A DNA stretch of 64,000 bases from an uncultured Christensenella sp. (GTDB lineage Bacteria; Bacillota; Clostridia; Christensenellales; UBA3700): contig CASDWJ010000005.1 of assembly GCA_949284695.1 (NCBI GenBank), forward strand, positions 90,093-154,092, in the 5' to 3' direction. The translations under genes and the position numbers were made by a program. The notes under the pieces are model-generated. The model worked only from the letters and a program-made list of their open reading frames with translations, had not been told where the DNA came from and made no database searches. Below, in pieces: positions 46,914 to 56,398 of the stretch (position 1 is its first letter; each line of letters starts with the position of its first letter).

Positions 46914-46964
46914 CTATAAGGAATATAAACCGCCCGAGGGCAAAAGACGGGCAAAAGAGGAAAA

Positions 46965-47642
46965 ATGACGGAATTCAAGTTTGACGAAAAAGGTCTCGTC
47001 TGCGCGATCGCGCAGGACGCGATCAACGGCGAAGTGCTGATGCAGGCATATATGAACAAAGAGGCGATCGACAAGACGCTCGAGACGGGTTACGCGCACT
47101 ATTACAGCAGATCGCGCAAGTGCCTGTGGAAGAAGGGCGAGACTTCGGGACATACGCAGAAGGTCGTGCGCATGTATTACGACTGCGACGCCGACTGCGT
47201 GCTTATGCAGATCATTCAGGAGGGGGCGGCATGCCATACCGGCAACCGCAGTTGTTTTTACAGACAGCTCAAAGAGTTTGATTTCTGCCCCGACTACAAG
47301 ATCGTTTTCGAGGACGCGGCTACGATAAAGGACCGCGCGGAAAATCCGGTGGAGGGCTCTTATACCAATTATCTTCTCAACAAAGGCTGTGAAAAGATAT
47401 GCAAGAAGATAGGAGAGGAGGCGACCGAAACCGTCATCGCCGCATGCAAGGACAACAAAGAAGAACTCGTCGGAGAGCTTTGCGACCTCGTCTATCACGC
47501 GCTCGTGCTGATGCAGGACAGAGGAGTGACGATGCAGGACGTGTTCCACGAGATGATGAGGAGAAAGGGCAAGGCTCCCAACCCAAAATACGCGGCGGAC
47601 ACGATTGTCTCCAACAGAGATCAGATAGAAAACAAGGAATAA
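46965..47642 (+). CDS. hisIE: Bifunctional HisIE
   Basis: PRA-CH cyclohydrolase fused to PRA-PH pyrophosphatase, steps 2 and 3 of the pathway. 225 residues: HisI half with [31 protein letters not shown] and [11 protein letters not shown]; HisE half (~120-210) with [32 protein letters not shown] and [20 protein letters not shown] precedes the ATG. It can be transcribed apart from hisZ-F by its own promoter. Confidence 0.96.
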   Translation: MTEFKFDEKGLVCAIAQDAINGEVLMQAYMNKEAIDKTLETGYAHYYSRSRKCLWKKGETSGHTQKVVRMYYDCDADCVLMQIIQEGAACHTGNRSCFYRQLKEFDFCPDYKIVFEDAATIKDRAENPVEGSYTNYLLNKGCEKICKKIGEEATETVIAACKDNKEELVGELCDLVYHALVLMQDRGVTMQDVFHEMMRRKGKAPNPKYAADTIVSNRDQIENKE

Positions 47643-47690
47643 CGCTTTTTGCCGCGCGAAAACCGCGGCAGGGCATACGGAATGACGACA

Positions 47691-47722
47691 GGCGCAGTCT
47701 CACGACCGCGCCGATTTTTTTT
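47691..47722 (+). terminator. Terminator after hisIE
   Basis: GGCGC-A-GT pairs with AC-C-GCGCC, followed after GA by eight T residues. Confidence 0.75.
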
Positions 47723-47820
47723 GCAAAATAAAATTTTTAAAACCAATATGTATAAAACTGATGATTTTTTAATTTGGTTATGATACAATATTGTTATCAA
47801 CGGATATACAGGAGGGAGAT

Positions 47821-48636
47821 ATGTTTTTTCTCGATATAAGAAGATCCGACTTCCAAGAAGTCGGTCAGGAAGAAAGCAAGAGGGTGCGCGGCGTGGTCTA
47901 TTCCGTTAAGAATGCGGATTTCCACTTTTTGGTGTTCTGCAAACGGCTTAAGGGAGTCGAGCCCGTGGAAAAATATCTGAAAACTTATTTCAGAGACGAC
48001 GAGATCGCGGAGACAGAGAAAAATCTGATCAGGGAGATCTCGGAAAAGAGAGAAGTGTGCAGTTTTCATCCCAACGCCAATTTCACGGTCTATCCGTGGG
48101 AGGACTATTCAAAAGACGAGGCGGACGGGAGTATAGATATGCGCGATGTCCGTCAGCACTTGAAAGACGTACTCTATATCAACGACGTTGTGCTGAAAAC
48201 GCGCTATCTTTTCGTCGAACTGAGCCATGCGCCTCAAAGTACCGATACCGACACGATTTTGCTTTATCTCAGGTATCTGCTCGCGAAAAGCACGGTGCTG
48301 AAAGCGGTGTATATCGACGGCGCAAGGCTGACTTCGACCAACGACGTCGATCCTCTGTATATAATGACGAAAGACGAGACGTGCGAAAAGAGCAAAGAGT
48401 GCGTCGCTCCGCGCTTCGAGTTCGGCGAAGCAGACTTCGGCAACGTCACAAAACTCAGAGAGATTGCCGCAGATCTCGCCCAGTACGGTCATTTTTCTAT
48501 CGCAATGTTGCAGAGGAAGTATTTTTTCGGATTCTGCAAAGCCGCAAAGATCGTCGACGCGCTTATAGACGCGGGTCTCGCGGTAAAGGAAAAGAACGAG
48601 TCGGGAGCGGGTTCACGCTACAGGATCGTGATCTGA
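47821..48636 (+). CDS. Unknown protein with C-terminal FtsK-gamma-like winged helix
   Basis: 271 residues, no signal peptide or membrane helix. The last ~55 residues (IAADLAQYGHFSIAMLQRKY then FGFCKAAKIVDALIDAGL) match the FtsK/SpoIIIE gamma-domain pattern of S-x3-LQR[RK]-x3-G-x3-AA-x3-D, the winged helix that reads polarity sequences on the chromosome. Residues 1-210 carry no FtsK motor (no Walker A) and are not recognised; they are rich in charged residues. AGGAGGGAG precedes the ATG, and TGATACAAT at 47781 is a likely extended -10. Convergent with the lacI-type gene. A DNA-binding role is inferred; target and function are unknown. Confidence 0.8.
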   Translation: MFFLDIRRSDFQEVGQEESKRVRGVVYSVKNADFHFLVFCKRLKGVEPVEKYLKTYFRDDEIAETEKNLIREISEKREVCSFHPNANFTVYPWEDYSKDEADGSIDMRDVRQHLKDVLYINDVVLKTRYLFVELSHAPQSTDTDTILLYLRYLLAKSTVLKAVYIDGARLTSTNDVDPLYIMTKDETCEKSKECVAPRFEFGEADFGNVTKLREIAADLAQYGHFSIAMLQRKYFFGFCKAAKIVDALIDAGLAVKEKNESGAGSRYRIVI

Positions 48637-48690
48637 CGGCAGAAGGAGAGGAAGGACCCGCACTTGCAAAGCGAGGTGGATTGCCGCGCT

Positions 48691-49734
48691 TCAATCGGTC
48701 GCGCCCGACCTTAGCGTCGACTCTCTTACAATGAGTTTTGCTGCGACCGAAATGCGCCTTGTCGGCGTTTCGGGGGAAGATATGCGGTGTATCAGCGTCT
48801 GCACCGTCGTTTTGCCGAGGAATTTCTTGTCTACGGCATACGAGGTCAGTTTGGGCACGAGCGAGTATGCCTCGGGCACGTTGTCAAAGCCTACGACGAA
48901 AGCGTCGCCCGGGACGGAGACAGAGAGCATCGCCAATGCGTCGCACACCTTTCTCGCCACGAAGTCGTTGCAACATACAAAACATTCGGGGCGGTACTTG
49001 AGTTTGAGTATTTCCGTTTTCAGATTTTCGGCGTTGCCGTAATCGAAAGAGTCGTCGTCTTTCAGAAGATCTTCGCCGCGGTGATGAGGGGTATTTGTCT
49101 TGAAAAGCCCCGCGAGCATACCCGTATATCTGTCGTTGAAGCTCATGCAATGCTCGATGTCGCCGATAAACGAAAATTTGGATATGCCGTATTTTTTCTT
49201 AAGCAGAGTGACTATTTCCTGCGCAGAGCCTACGTCGTCGGCGCAAACCACGTCGTAATTTACGAATGAGCGCAAGGGTTTGCAGGTAAAGTCGGTAAAG
49301 ACGACGGGCTTTTTGAGATTGAGCAGTCTTTGCACAAAATCCGAGTCGAAGCATTCGACCGTGATTATCCCGTCGATATTCAGGCTTTTGACATAGGACG
49401 ACAACTCGTAAAATGGTTTTGTGTCGTAGTTGAAAGTGTATTGAAAAAGCTCGTGATTGTGTTCGTAGCAGAACTGTTCTATCCCGCCGATAAAAGGAAT
49501 AAAATATTTTATATTGTTGAGAGGTTTGCCGCTGACGAGGAGTATCCTGTATTTTTCCGACTCGGAAGAAGCGGCGTTCGCGTCGAGAGATTTATAATGC
49601 ATTTCGGCGGCTTTGCTGAGCACGGCGGCGCGCGTTTTTTCGGGCACGTAACGTCCGTTGAGAGCTTTTGCGACGGTATTCCGCGAGAGATTGAGCGCCT
49701 CCGCGATGCTTTTTATTGTGACGGCTTTTCTCAT
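48691..49734 (-). CDS. LacI family transcriptional regulator
   Basis: 347 residues: N-terminal helix-turn-helix (VTIKSIAEALNLSRNTVAKALNGR, with hinge helix AAVLSKAAEMHY) and a periplasmic-binding-like effector domain (~60-347: ILLVSGKPLN, GIITVECFDSDF, VGFDNVPEAY). Divergent from the fructan operon across 227 bp, so it probably represses that operon and is released by a sugar or sugar phosphate (inference). The ribosome site is a modest CAGGGA. Confidence 0.92.
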   Translation of the reverse strand: MRKAVTIKSIAEALNLSRNTVAKALNGRYVPEKTRAAVLSKAAEMHYKSLDANAASSESEKYRILLVSGKPLNNIKYFIPFIGGIEQFCYEHNHELFQYTFNYDTKPFYELSSYVKSLNIDGIITVECFDSDFVQRLLNLKKPVVFTDFTCKPLRSFVNYDVVCADDVGSAQEIVTLLKKKYGISKFSFIGDIEHCMSFNDRYTGMLAGLFKTNTPHHRGEDLLKDDDSFDYGNAENLKTEILKLKYRPECFVCCNDFVARKVCDALAMLSVSVPGDAFVVGFDNVPEAYSLVPKLTSYAVDKKFLGKTTVQTLIHRISSPETPTRRISVAAKLIVRESTLRSGATD

Positions 49735-49752
49735 GATTTTCCCTGATTCAAT

Positions 49753-49780
49753 TTTATAATACCTGCGGCAAACAAGTCAA
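49753..49780 (-). promoter_or_regulatory. Promoter of the lacI-type gene
   Basis: On the minus strand TTGACT (49780-49775), 16-bp spacer, TATAAA (49758-49753). Confidence 0.6.
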
Positions 49781-49813
49781 TATACATTTAAAAAAATTTA
49801 AAATAATGCGCTG

Positions 49814-49858
49814 AAATTTGTCATCAATGCACAAATTTATCGCCAAAATATTTGTGCA
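49814..49858. promoter_or_regulatory. Candidate operator half-sites for the LacI-type regulator
   Basis: Three copies of the hexamer ATTTGT in alternating orientation: AAATTTGT (49814) pairs with ACAAATTT (49831), and TGCACAAAT (49828) pairs with ATTTGTGCA (49850). They sit between the divergent promoters, upstream of the lipoprotein -35. The spacing is wider than a typical LacI palindrome, so assignment is tentative. Confidence 0.5.
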
Positions 49859-49881
49859 AATGCAAAAAATCAGGGTGGTCA

Positions 49882-49910
49882 TTGACATTTTTCTTGAAAA
49901 GAACTATTAT
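49882..49910 (+). promoter_or_regulatory. Promoter of the fructan-utilisation operon
   Basis: TTGACA (49882-49887) and TATTAT (49905-49910) with a 17-bp spacer; leader about 45 nt containing a small CCGC/GCGG hairpin and an ACGGAGGGA ribosome site. Confidence 0.82.
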
Positions 49911-49961
49911 GAAATTGTGAGAAACGCCGCAAGGGGAAAAGCGGTGTTTGACGGAGGGATT

Positions 49962-52900
49962 ATGAGGCTTTCATTTTTCAAAAGGACGATTTTCGTCCTC
50001 ATCGTCGTATTATCTGTAATTACGGCTTTCGCTCTTGCGGGATGCGAAGACAAAGACGGCTGCACTCACGTCTGGAACGACGGAGAGATAACGACCGCCG
50101 CGACTTGCACGCAGGACGGAGTCAGAACGTTCACCTGTACATTGTGCGGTGAGACGCGTACCGAAGTCGTAAAGAGCGTCGGACACGTCGCTTCTGAAAC
50201 TTTCGTGAATACCGACCCCGAAGGTCATTATCAAGTATGTTCGGTATGCGGCGTTAAGACCGATGACGTTCAGGCGCACGTTTTCGAGGACGGAGAGGTG
50301 ATCAAACAGCCGAGCGCCACCGAAGACGGCCTGCAAAAGACGGTCTGTTCGGTCTGCGGATACGAGAGCACCAAGGTATTGCCGCCCGTGACCCACACGC
50401 ACGTTTTCGACAGGGAAGTCGTTGACGCGAAGTATCTCGTCAGCGAAGCGACCTGCGAGCATAAGGCGGTTTACTACAAGTCGTGCGAATGCGGAGAAAA
50501 GGGCTCCGAGACTTTCGAGTACGGCGAATACGCGGCGCACGTTCTCGACAAGACGGACAGAGTTGAAGCTACCTGCGCCGAAGCGGGCGTCGAGGCTTAC
50601 TGGACGTGCTCGGCATGCGGCAAGCTGTTCTCGGATGAAAACGGAACGACTGAGATAAGCGCGCCCGTCGTAATTCCCGCGACAGGAGAGCACGAGTACG
50701 TCGGAGAATGGCAGAAGGACGAGACGGGGCACTGGAAGGTATGCGAGTGCGGCGCGTTGAGCGCGGTGGAAGCGCATATCCCCGATAAAGACGCTCCCAC
50801 GGAGACGGAAGGCGTAGTGTGCACCGTCTGCGGTTATGAGATCGAGCCTGCTACGGCACACGTTCACGAGCCCGCCGATCAGTGGAGCAGCGACGATACC
50901 TATCATTGGCACGCTTGTGACGGATGCACTCAGCAACTTGACAAGGACGTTCACGTATTTGCGGACGAGCACGACAAGAGCGGTCATTGGCAGAAGTGCA
51001 CCGTTTGCGGCAAGAAGATAAACGAAGAAGAACACGTCTGGGGCGAGGGCGTAGTCACGACCAAGCCTACGCTGACTTCCGACGGAGAAATGACATATAC
51101 CTGCGCCTGCGGCGAGACCAAGGTCGAAAAACTGCCCGCTAAAGCAGACTTTGCAGGCGACTTCACTCTCGATGAAGGACAGCCCGGACCCTGGAGCTAC
51201 GGCAGCGTGAACTACAGCTGGGGCGCAAGCGAGAGCTTTACGTTCACTCAGGCGACTGCAAAGAACGAAGGCGGCGACGGCTGGCTCTCTGAAGGCGCTG
51301 AAATAAAGAAAGGCTGGATCAGCGCAGGCAGTTACGTCGGTATATCTTACAAAGCGGAAGAAAACGTTTCGGTTATGATAGCTCTCGGCTTCACAGGCGC
51401 TACTCCCGAAACCAAGGTAGCTTTGCGTATAGGTATCAAAGACGCCGACGGCAATCTGTATTACAACCCCGATTTCTATATGCTTGAAGGCAACGCGCTC
51501 AGTTCTGTAGAAAAGACGCTCAATCTGAGTGCGGGCGACGAGTTATATCTGATATTCTCAAACGAGAACGGAGCAGTCGAGACCGCATATCCCAGCGGAG
51601 ACCTTTCCGTGGTACTTACCAAAGTTGCAGACAGCGAGCACGTCCTTGCCAAGGTCGACGCAGTCGCTCCGACCTGCACGACGAGCGGAACGGCAGAATA
51701 TTATACCTGCTCGCATTGCGACAAGATCTTTGCGGACGCAAACGCAAACAAAGAGATAGAAGCTCCCGTCACGATCGAAGCGCTCGGTCACGATACCGAG
51801 GGCGTGAACTGGACGGCAGAAGGCGACGTACATTTCAAAGTGTGCAAGCGCGAAGGTTGCGGCGCGCACGTCGACGAAGCGGCGCACAGCGGCGGAGAGG
51901 CTACTTGCGATAACAAGGCGGTCTGCGAAGTCTGCGGCGCAGAGTACGGCGAATATGCGGCACATAATCTCGTCAAGACTGAAAGAGTGGAAGCCACCTG
52001 CGCCGAAGCGGGCGTCGAGGCTTACTGGACTTGTTCCGAATGCGGCGAGCTGTTCTCGGACGAAAACGGCGAAAACGGGATAAGCGAACCCGTTGAAATT
52101 CCCGCTACGGGAGACCACGATTACGGCGTTGATTGGGAGAAAGACGCGGCGGGTCATTGGTACGAATGCTCGGTCTGCGGCGACAAGAAGGATTTTGCGG
52201 CGCATACGCCCGATAAAGAAGCTCCCACAGAGGCCGAAGGAGTCGTCTGCATCGTCTGCGGTTACGAGATACAGCCTGCGACAGGACACATACATACGCC
52301 GTCCGAGGATTGGACTTACGACGAGGCATATCACTGGCACGCATGCGGCGGATGCACTCAGCAGCTTGACAAGGCAGAGCACGTATACGACGTGCAGAAC
52401 GCGTCCGAAGAATATCTTGCTACTGCGGCAACCTGCATGAACAAGGCGACCTACTATTACTCCTGCGAATGCGGAGCGAAGGGAAGCGAGACGTTTGAGA
52501 GCGGAGAAGTCGCGGGTCACGTATTCGATAAAGAGGTCATCGATCCGATGTATCTGGTCAGCGAGGCGACCTGCACCGCAAAGGCGGTCTATTATAAGTC
52601 CTGCGTATGCGGCGAGAGGGGCACGGAGACGTTCGAGTACGGCGATCTTGCAGAGCATCAGCTCGTTGCAGGACACAATGCGGACAGTCACTATGACGAA
52701 TGTTCCGTATGCCACGCTAAATTCAACGAGAGCGCGCATGAGTGGGGCGAAGGCGTGATCACGACCAAACCCACGCTGACTTCAGACGGAGAAAAGACCT
52801 ATACCTGCGCTTGCGGCGAGACCAAGGTCGAAAAACTGCCCGCAAGGGCAGACTTCGCGGCAGACTTCACTCTCGAGGAAGGACAGCCCGGACCGTGGAG

Positions 52901-53342
52901 CTACGGAAGTATCAATTACTCGTGGGGCGAGCAGGAAGACTTCACGTTCACTCAGGCGACCGCCAAGAACGGCGGCGGTGACGGCTGGGCGGCTGACGGC
53001 GTAGAGATTAAGGGCGGCTGGATAAGCGCCAACAATATGATGGCTGTCGCCTATACCGTTGACAGCGACGTGACCGTCAAAGTCAATCTGACTTTCACCG
53101 GCGGCACCGCGGATACGAGAATGTCTCTCCGCACGGGTGTAAAGAATGCAGACGGCGTTATTTACGGCAACCCCTCTTATTACGACGGCGGCAAGAGCAG
53201 TAACGTGCTTACTTACGAGACCACGCTCGAACTCAAAGCGGGAGACACGGTTTACTTTATATTGGGTAACGAAAACGGCGGCAATCCCGACGCATATCCC
53301 AACGGAGCGCTCAGTCTGGTGCTTGCTCCTGTGACTGAATAA
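49962..53342 (+). CDS. Surface lipoprotein with Cys-pair repeats and duplicated beta domain
   Basis: 1126 residues, exported. Signal peptide with lipobox ALAGC near residues 21-25. The body is built of ~35-60-residue repeats of the form H-x-W-x-G-x3-T-x2-TC-x5-G-x2-TYTC-x2-CG, with 14 CxxC and 6 CxC pairs. Two copies of a ~165-residue beta-sandwich-like domain sit at ~395-560 and ~962-1126, each starting DFTLxEGQPGPWSYGS. The gene is an internal duplication: an identical 35-bp block occurs at 50571 and 51996. Start at 49962 (ACGGAGGG upstream); an upstream in-frame ATG would bury the signal peptide. First gene of the fructan operon, so glycan binding or substrate capture at the surface is plausible but unproven; the Cys pairs could bind metal or form disulfides. 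Confidence 0.85.
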   Translation: MRLSFFKRTIFVLIVVLSVITAFALAGCEDKDGCTHVWNDGEITTAATCTQDGVRTFTCTLCGETRTEVVKSVGHVASETFVNTDPEGHYQVCSVCGVKTDDVQAHVFEDGEVIKQPSATEDGLQKTVCSVCGYESTKVLPPVTHTHVFDREVVDAKYLVSEATCEHKAVYYKSCECGEKGSETFEYGEYAAHVLDKTDRVEATCAEAGVEAYWTCSACGKLFSDENGTTEISAPVVIPATGEHEYVGEWQKDETGHWKVCECGALSAVEAHIPDKDAPTETEGVVCTVCGYEIEPATAHVHEPADQWSSDDTYHWHACDGCTQQLDKDVHVFADEHDKSGHWQKCTVCGKKINEEEHVWGEGVVTTKPTLTSDGEMTYTCACGETKVEKLPAKADFAGDFTLDEGQPGPWSYGSVNYSWGASESFTFTQATAKNEGGDGWLSEGAEIKKGWISAGSYVGISYKAEENVSVMIALGFTGATPETKVALRIGIKDADGNLYYNPDFYMLEGNALSSVEKTLNLSAGDELYLIFSNENGAVETAYPSGDLSVVLTKVADSEHVLAKVDAVAPTCTTSGTAEYYTCSHCDKIFADANANKEIEAPVTIEALGHDTEGVNWTAEGDVHFKVCKREGCGAHVDEAAHSGGEATCDNKAVCEVCGAEYGEYAAHNLVKTERVEATCAEAGVEAYWTCSECGELFSDENGENGISEPVEIPATGDHDYGVDWEKDAAGHWYECSVCGDKKDFAAHTPDKEAPTEAEGVVCIVCGYEIQPATGHIHTPSEDWTYDEAYHWHACGGCTQQLDKAEHVYDVQNASEEYLATAATCMNKATYYYSCECGAKGSETFESGEVAGHVFDKEVIDPMYLVSEATCTAKAVYYKSCVCGERGTETFEYGDLAEHQLVAGHNADSHYDECSVCHAKFNESAHEWGEGVITTKPTLTSDGEKTYTCACGETKVEKLPARADFAADFTLEEGQPGPWSYGSINYSWGEQEDFTFTQATAKNGGGDGWAADGVEIKGGWISANNMMAVAYTVDSDVTVKVNLTFTGGTADTRMSLRTGVKNADGVIYGNPSYYDGGKSSNVLTYETTLELKAGDTVYFILGNENGGNPDAYPNGALSLVLAPVTE

Positions 53343-53354
53343 AATCAGATACTA

Positions 53355-53382
53355 TCCGCCGCGCCTCAGCGGGCGCGGCGGA
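53355..53382 (+). other. Strong intergenic hairpin before the GH32 gene
   Basis: Perfect 11-bp GC-rich stem TCCGCCGCGCC / GGCGCGGCGGA with a six-base loop and no T tract. It probably protects or partitions the polycistronic mRNA (inference). Confidence 0.7.
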
Positions 53383-53402
53383 CAAAACAATACGGGGAAA
53401 TT

Positions 53403-56387
53403 ATGGTAAAAGCAAGAAAAAGTACGTTTGTTATCGCATTGCTCATAGCGGCGGCATTGACGGCGACGGTGATCGGCGCATTGGTGAAGCCTTGTGAGGT
53501 TTATGCGGCTGAAAACGGAGATTACGGCGAAAACTACAGGAATCAACTGGCATTTTCCGCGCTCAGGGGCTGGAACAACGACCCCAACGGTCTGTTGTAC
53601 GTCGACGGCACCTACCATATGTATTATCAATATAACTACGATCAGAGGAACGGGCAGACCTACAACGGCTGGGGCAATATGAGCTGGGGACACGCTACCA
53701 GCACGGACCTCGTGCATTGGACCGAGCAACCCGTAGCGATACCCGCTTATCAGACGGTAGACGGCGAATATTACGATATGATGTTCTCGGGAAGCGCCGT
53801 TTACGACAAGAACAACACGAGCGGATTTTTCGACGACAACGGCGGCAAAGGCATAGTCGCGATACTCACTCAGCCGCAGACCGCAGAACAGGGCGGCGCG
53901 CAGAGACAGGTGCTCGCTTACAGCGCCGACGGGCAGAGTTTCACGATAGACGGCGAGATTCTCGGCAGAGAGGACGACGGCGGTATGGGAGACAACGAAT
54001 TCCGCGATCCCAAGGTGTTCTGGAGCGAGAAGCTTTCCAAGTGGATTATGGTGGTAGGCGGAGGTCTTGTCAGAATGTATGCCTCCGACGATCTCAAAAA
54101 ATGGGATTATCTGGGCAGTACGGGCTTCTGGGGCGAGTGCCCCGACTTGTCCGCGTACGAGACCGAAGACGGGCTCAAGTACGTTCTCATCCTTTCGCCC
54201 GAGGACAAGAGCCAAAGCCACAATTTCAACGGTACGACGAGAAAAGACACTTTCTATCCCGCGGAATACTACGTTGTGGGTCATCTCGACGACAACGGAC
54301 TTTTCGTTGCCGAGGGAGAGATAACGAGACTGAGTTACGGCATCGACAGCTACGCGATGCAGACGTTCAACAACGTTCCCGACGGCAAGGTCTACGGCAT
54401 AAGCTGGTCGGCAAGCTGGAAAAGCGTGGGGCAGTACGAGGCTGTGCGCGAAAATTACAACGGCGGCATGACGATCGCCTGCGAGCTTAAACTCGAAAAG
54501 AACGACGACGGCGAATATGTGCTCGAGCGCGTTCCCGTCAGCGCTTTCGACGGACTGCGCGGCGACGAGATAGCGAGCTATAACGGCACGGTCAACGCTG
54601 AGACCACTGCTTTGACCGACGTCGGCGCAGACGTGTTCGATATGACGGCAACGCTCGATTTCAACGCGGGAGACGCGTCTTTCGCACAACTTGAAATACG
54701 CGCGTCGGCGGCTGAAAAAACCGTGCTCCGCTATGACGCGGAGAGAGAAGAACTCGTGCTCGACCGTTCGCAGAGCTCTCTTATAGTAAAAGATACCGAT
54801 TATTTCGCATTCCCCGAGCGCATACCCGTAAGTCTCAGAGACGGCAAACTCGAGATCAGAGTGATAAGCGACAGGGCGTTCGTCAGCGTTTTTGCCAACG
54901 GACAGAGCGCGTTTGCGGCGATATTCCCGCAGGCGGTCTCCGACGGCATGAAGCTGTATGCGGACGGCAACGTCGGGGCAGACGTGACGATCCACAGCCT
55001 TTCTGGCATTTTCGGGGACGTCACTCCTTCTGAAAAACTTATACAGAGTTCGGACAAGTTCGATCTTTCGGTCGGAGACAGGGTCGCGCTCGTGCTTTCT
55101 TGCTACGCGCCCTCTTTCGACGAGAACGCAGTCACTTACGGGATAGTTGAGGGCGCAGATTTCGTATCTCTCGAGAACGAGGGCGGGATAGCGTTCGTCA
55201 CCGCGCTTGGCAAGGGATACGCGAAGATAAGCGCAGATTACGGCGGTCAGACGTTCTATACCGACGTATTCGTATATGCCGACGGCTACGTCGGGGATAT
55301 AGAGTACGGCGCGAAGCTGTTCGGCTTTACGAGACCCGACGACAACGGCATTGTGTTGTCGAGAGGGGACGGCGACGCGTTCATGTTTTCAGACGAGTCG
55401 GCTGACGAGTTCGTATATTCTGCGGATCTGTCGGTAAACGACGGCGGGCAGGCGGGCGGACTCATGTTCGGCATCAGCGACAACCGCTATTATTATTTCG
55501 TCGCTACCGCGGATTTCAAGGACAACGTGATAAAGATATGGCGTTCGGACGTAGGCGATCTTGCGAGAGTGTCGTACGCTTTCGGCGGCAGGAATAGTTG
55601 CCGTCTTACGCTCGAAGTCGTGGACGGAGTTGCTTATCTTTTCGTCGATTCTGACACAAGTGCAGATCTGATATGCACGCTCGACGGCTATGACGGCGGC
55701 ATGCTCGGATTCAACACCTACAAGGCGGACACTCTGATCAACAACGTGACGCTTGAAAGAAAGGTTTCGTCAGCGGTCTACGACAAGAGCGCCGACGTGA
55801 TCTTCGATATCGGTCAACGCGAAGTGGTCAAAGTCGTCAACGTGACTGACGGCAGTTACCGCCTGAAAGAGGGGGAATATACCGTTGAGAACGGACAAGT
55901 CTCGCTTAAGACCGCTTATATGAACACGCTCGCCGCGGGTGCGGAATACGTGTTCAGAGTGGTCGCCGCGGACAGAGATCTCGACTTCAGGGTATCCACG
56001 TCGTTTGAGCAGGCGACGGCAAGCGCGGGTAAACCCGAATTTTCGCCCGGCGAACAGATAACCGTTGCCGTAAGCGGCGCCGAAAACGTCTTTGCGGTAA
56101 GGATCGACGGCAAAACGGTGGACGGCGGGCTGATCTCAATGCAGGACGGAGTCGTCACGGTATCTGCAGATCTCGGACTGATAGAGGGGACTTATACCGC
56201 TACGCTTATCACCGACAACGGCAGACCTGAAGTCAGGATAGTCGTCGCGCGTCCTTACGACGCTTCGGACGAAGCGGACGACCCCGATTTCACGTTCTTT
56301 ATCATCGACATAACTCTGTTTGCGGTATTTATAATCGCGTGTATAGCTTTGCCGATCGTCAAAAAGGCAAGAAAAAAGGCTGAATAA
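53403..56387 (+). CDS. Membrane-anchored GH32 beta-fructosidase (levanase/inulinase type)
   Basis: Extracellular hydrolase of fructans or sucrose. 994 residues: signal peptide (~1-36), five-bladed GH32 propeller with nucleophile Asp60 (WNNDPNG), Arg201-Asp202 (FRDPKVF) and acid/base Glu245 (ECPDL), then the GH32 C-terminal beta sandwich (to ~545). A bacterial-Ig-like segment follows, then a laminin-G/DUF1080-like domain (~650-795), another Ig-like region, and a C-terminal membrane helix (FFIIDITLFAVFIIACIAL) with a KKARKKAE tail. All catalytic residues are present. Anchoring at the outer face next to importer genes indicates digestion at the cell surface. Levan versus inulin cannot be decided from sequence. 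Confidence 0.93.
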   Translation: MVKARKSTFVIALLIAAALTATVIGALVKPCEVYAAENGDYGENYRNQLAFSALRGWNNDPNGLLYVDGTYHMYYQYNYDQRNGQTYNGWGNMSWGHATSTDLVHWTEQPVAIPAYQTVDGEYYDMMFSGSAVYDKNNTSGFFDDNGGKGIVAILTQPQTAEQGGAQRQVLAYSADGQSFTIDGEILGREDDGGMGDNEFRDPKVFWSEKLSKWIMVVGGGLVRMYASDDLKKWDYLGSTGFWGECPDLSAYETEDGLKYVLILSPEDKSQSHNFNGTTRKDTFYPAEYYVVGHLDDNGLFVAEGEITRLSYGIDSYAMQTFNNVPDGKVYGISWSASWKSVGQYEAVRENYNGGMTIACELKLEKNDDGEYVLERVPVSAFDGLRGDEIASYNGTVNAETTALTDVGADVFDMTATLDFNAGDASFAQLEIRASAAEKTVLRYDAEREELVLDRSQSSLIVKDTDYFAFPERIPVSLRDGKLEIRVISDRAFVSVFANGQSAFAAIFPQAVSDGMKLYADGNVGADVTIHSLSGIFGDVTPSEKLIQSSDKFDLSVGDRVALVLSCYAPSFDENAVTYGIVEGADFVSLENEGGIAFVTALGKGYAKISADYGGQTFYTDVFVYADGYVGDIEYGAKLFGFTRPDDNGIVLSRGDGDAFMFSDESADEFVYSADLSVNDGGQAGGLMFGISDNRYYYFVATADFKDNVIKIWRSDVGDLARVSYAFGGRNSCRLTLEVVDGVAYLFVDSDTSADLICTLDGYDGGMLGFNTYKADTLINNVTLERKVSSAVYDKSADVIFDIGQREVVKVVNVTDGSYRLKEGEYTVENGQVSLKTAYMNTLAAGAEYVFRVVAADRDLDFRVSTSFEQATASAGKPEFSPGEQITVAVSGAENVFAVRIDGKTVDGGLISMQDGVVTVSADLGLIEGTYTATLITDNGRPEVRIVVARPYDASDEADDPDFTFFIIDITLFAVFIIACIALPIVKKARKKAE

Positions 56388-56398
56388 GAGAGGGAATT

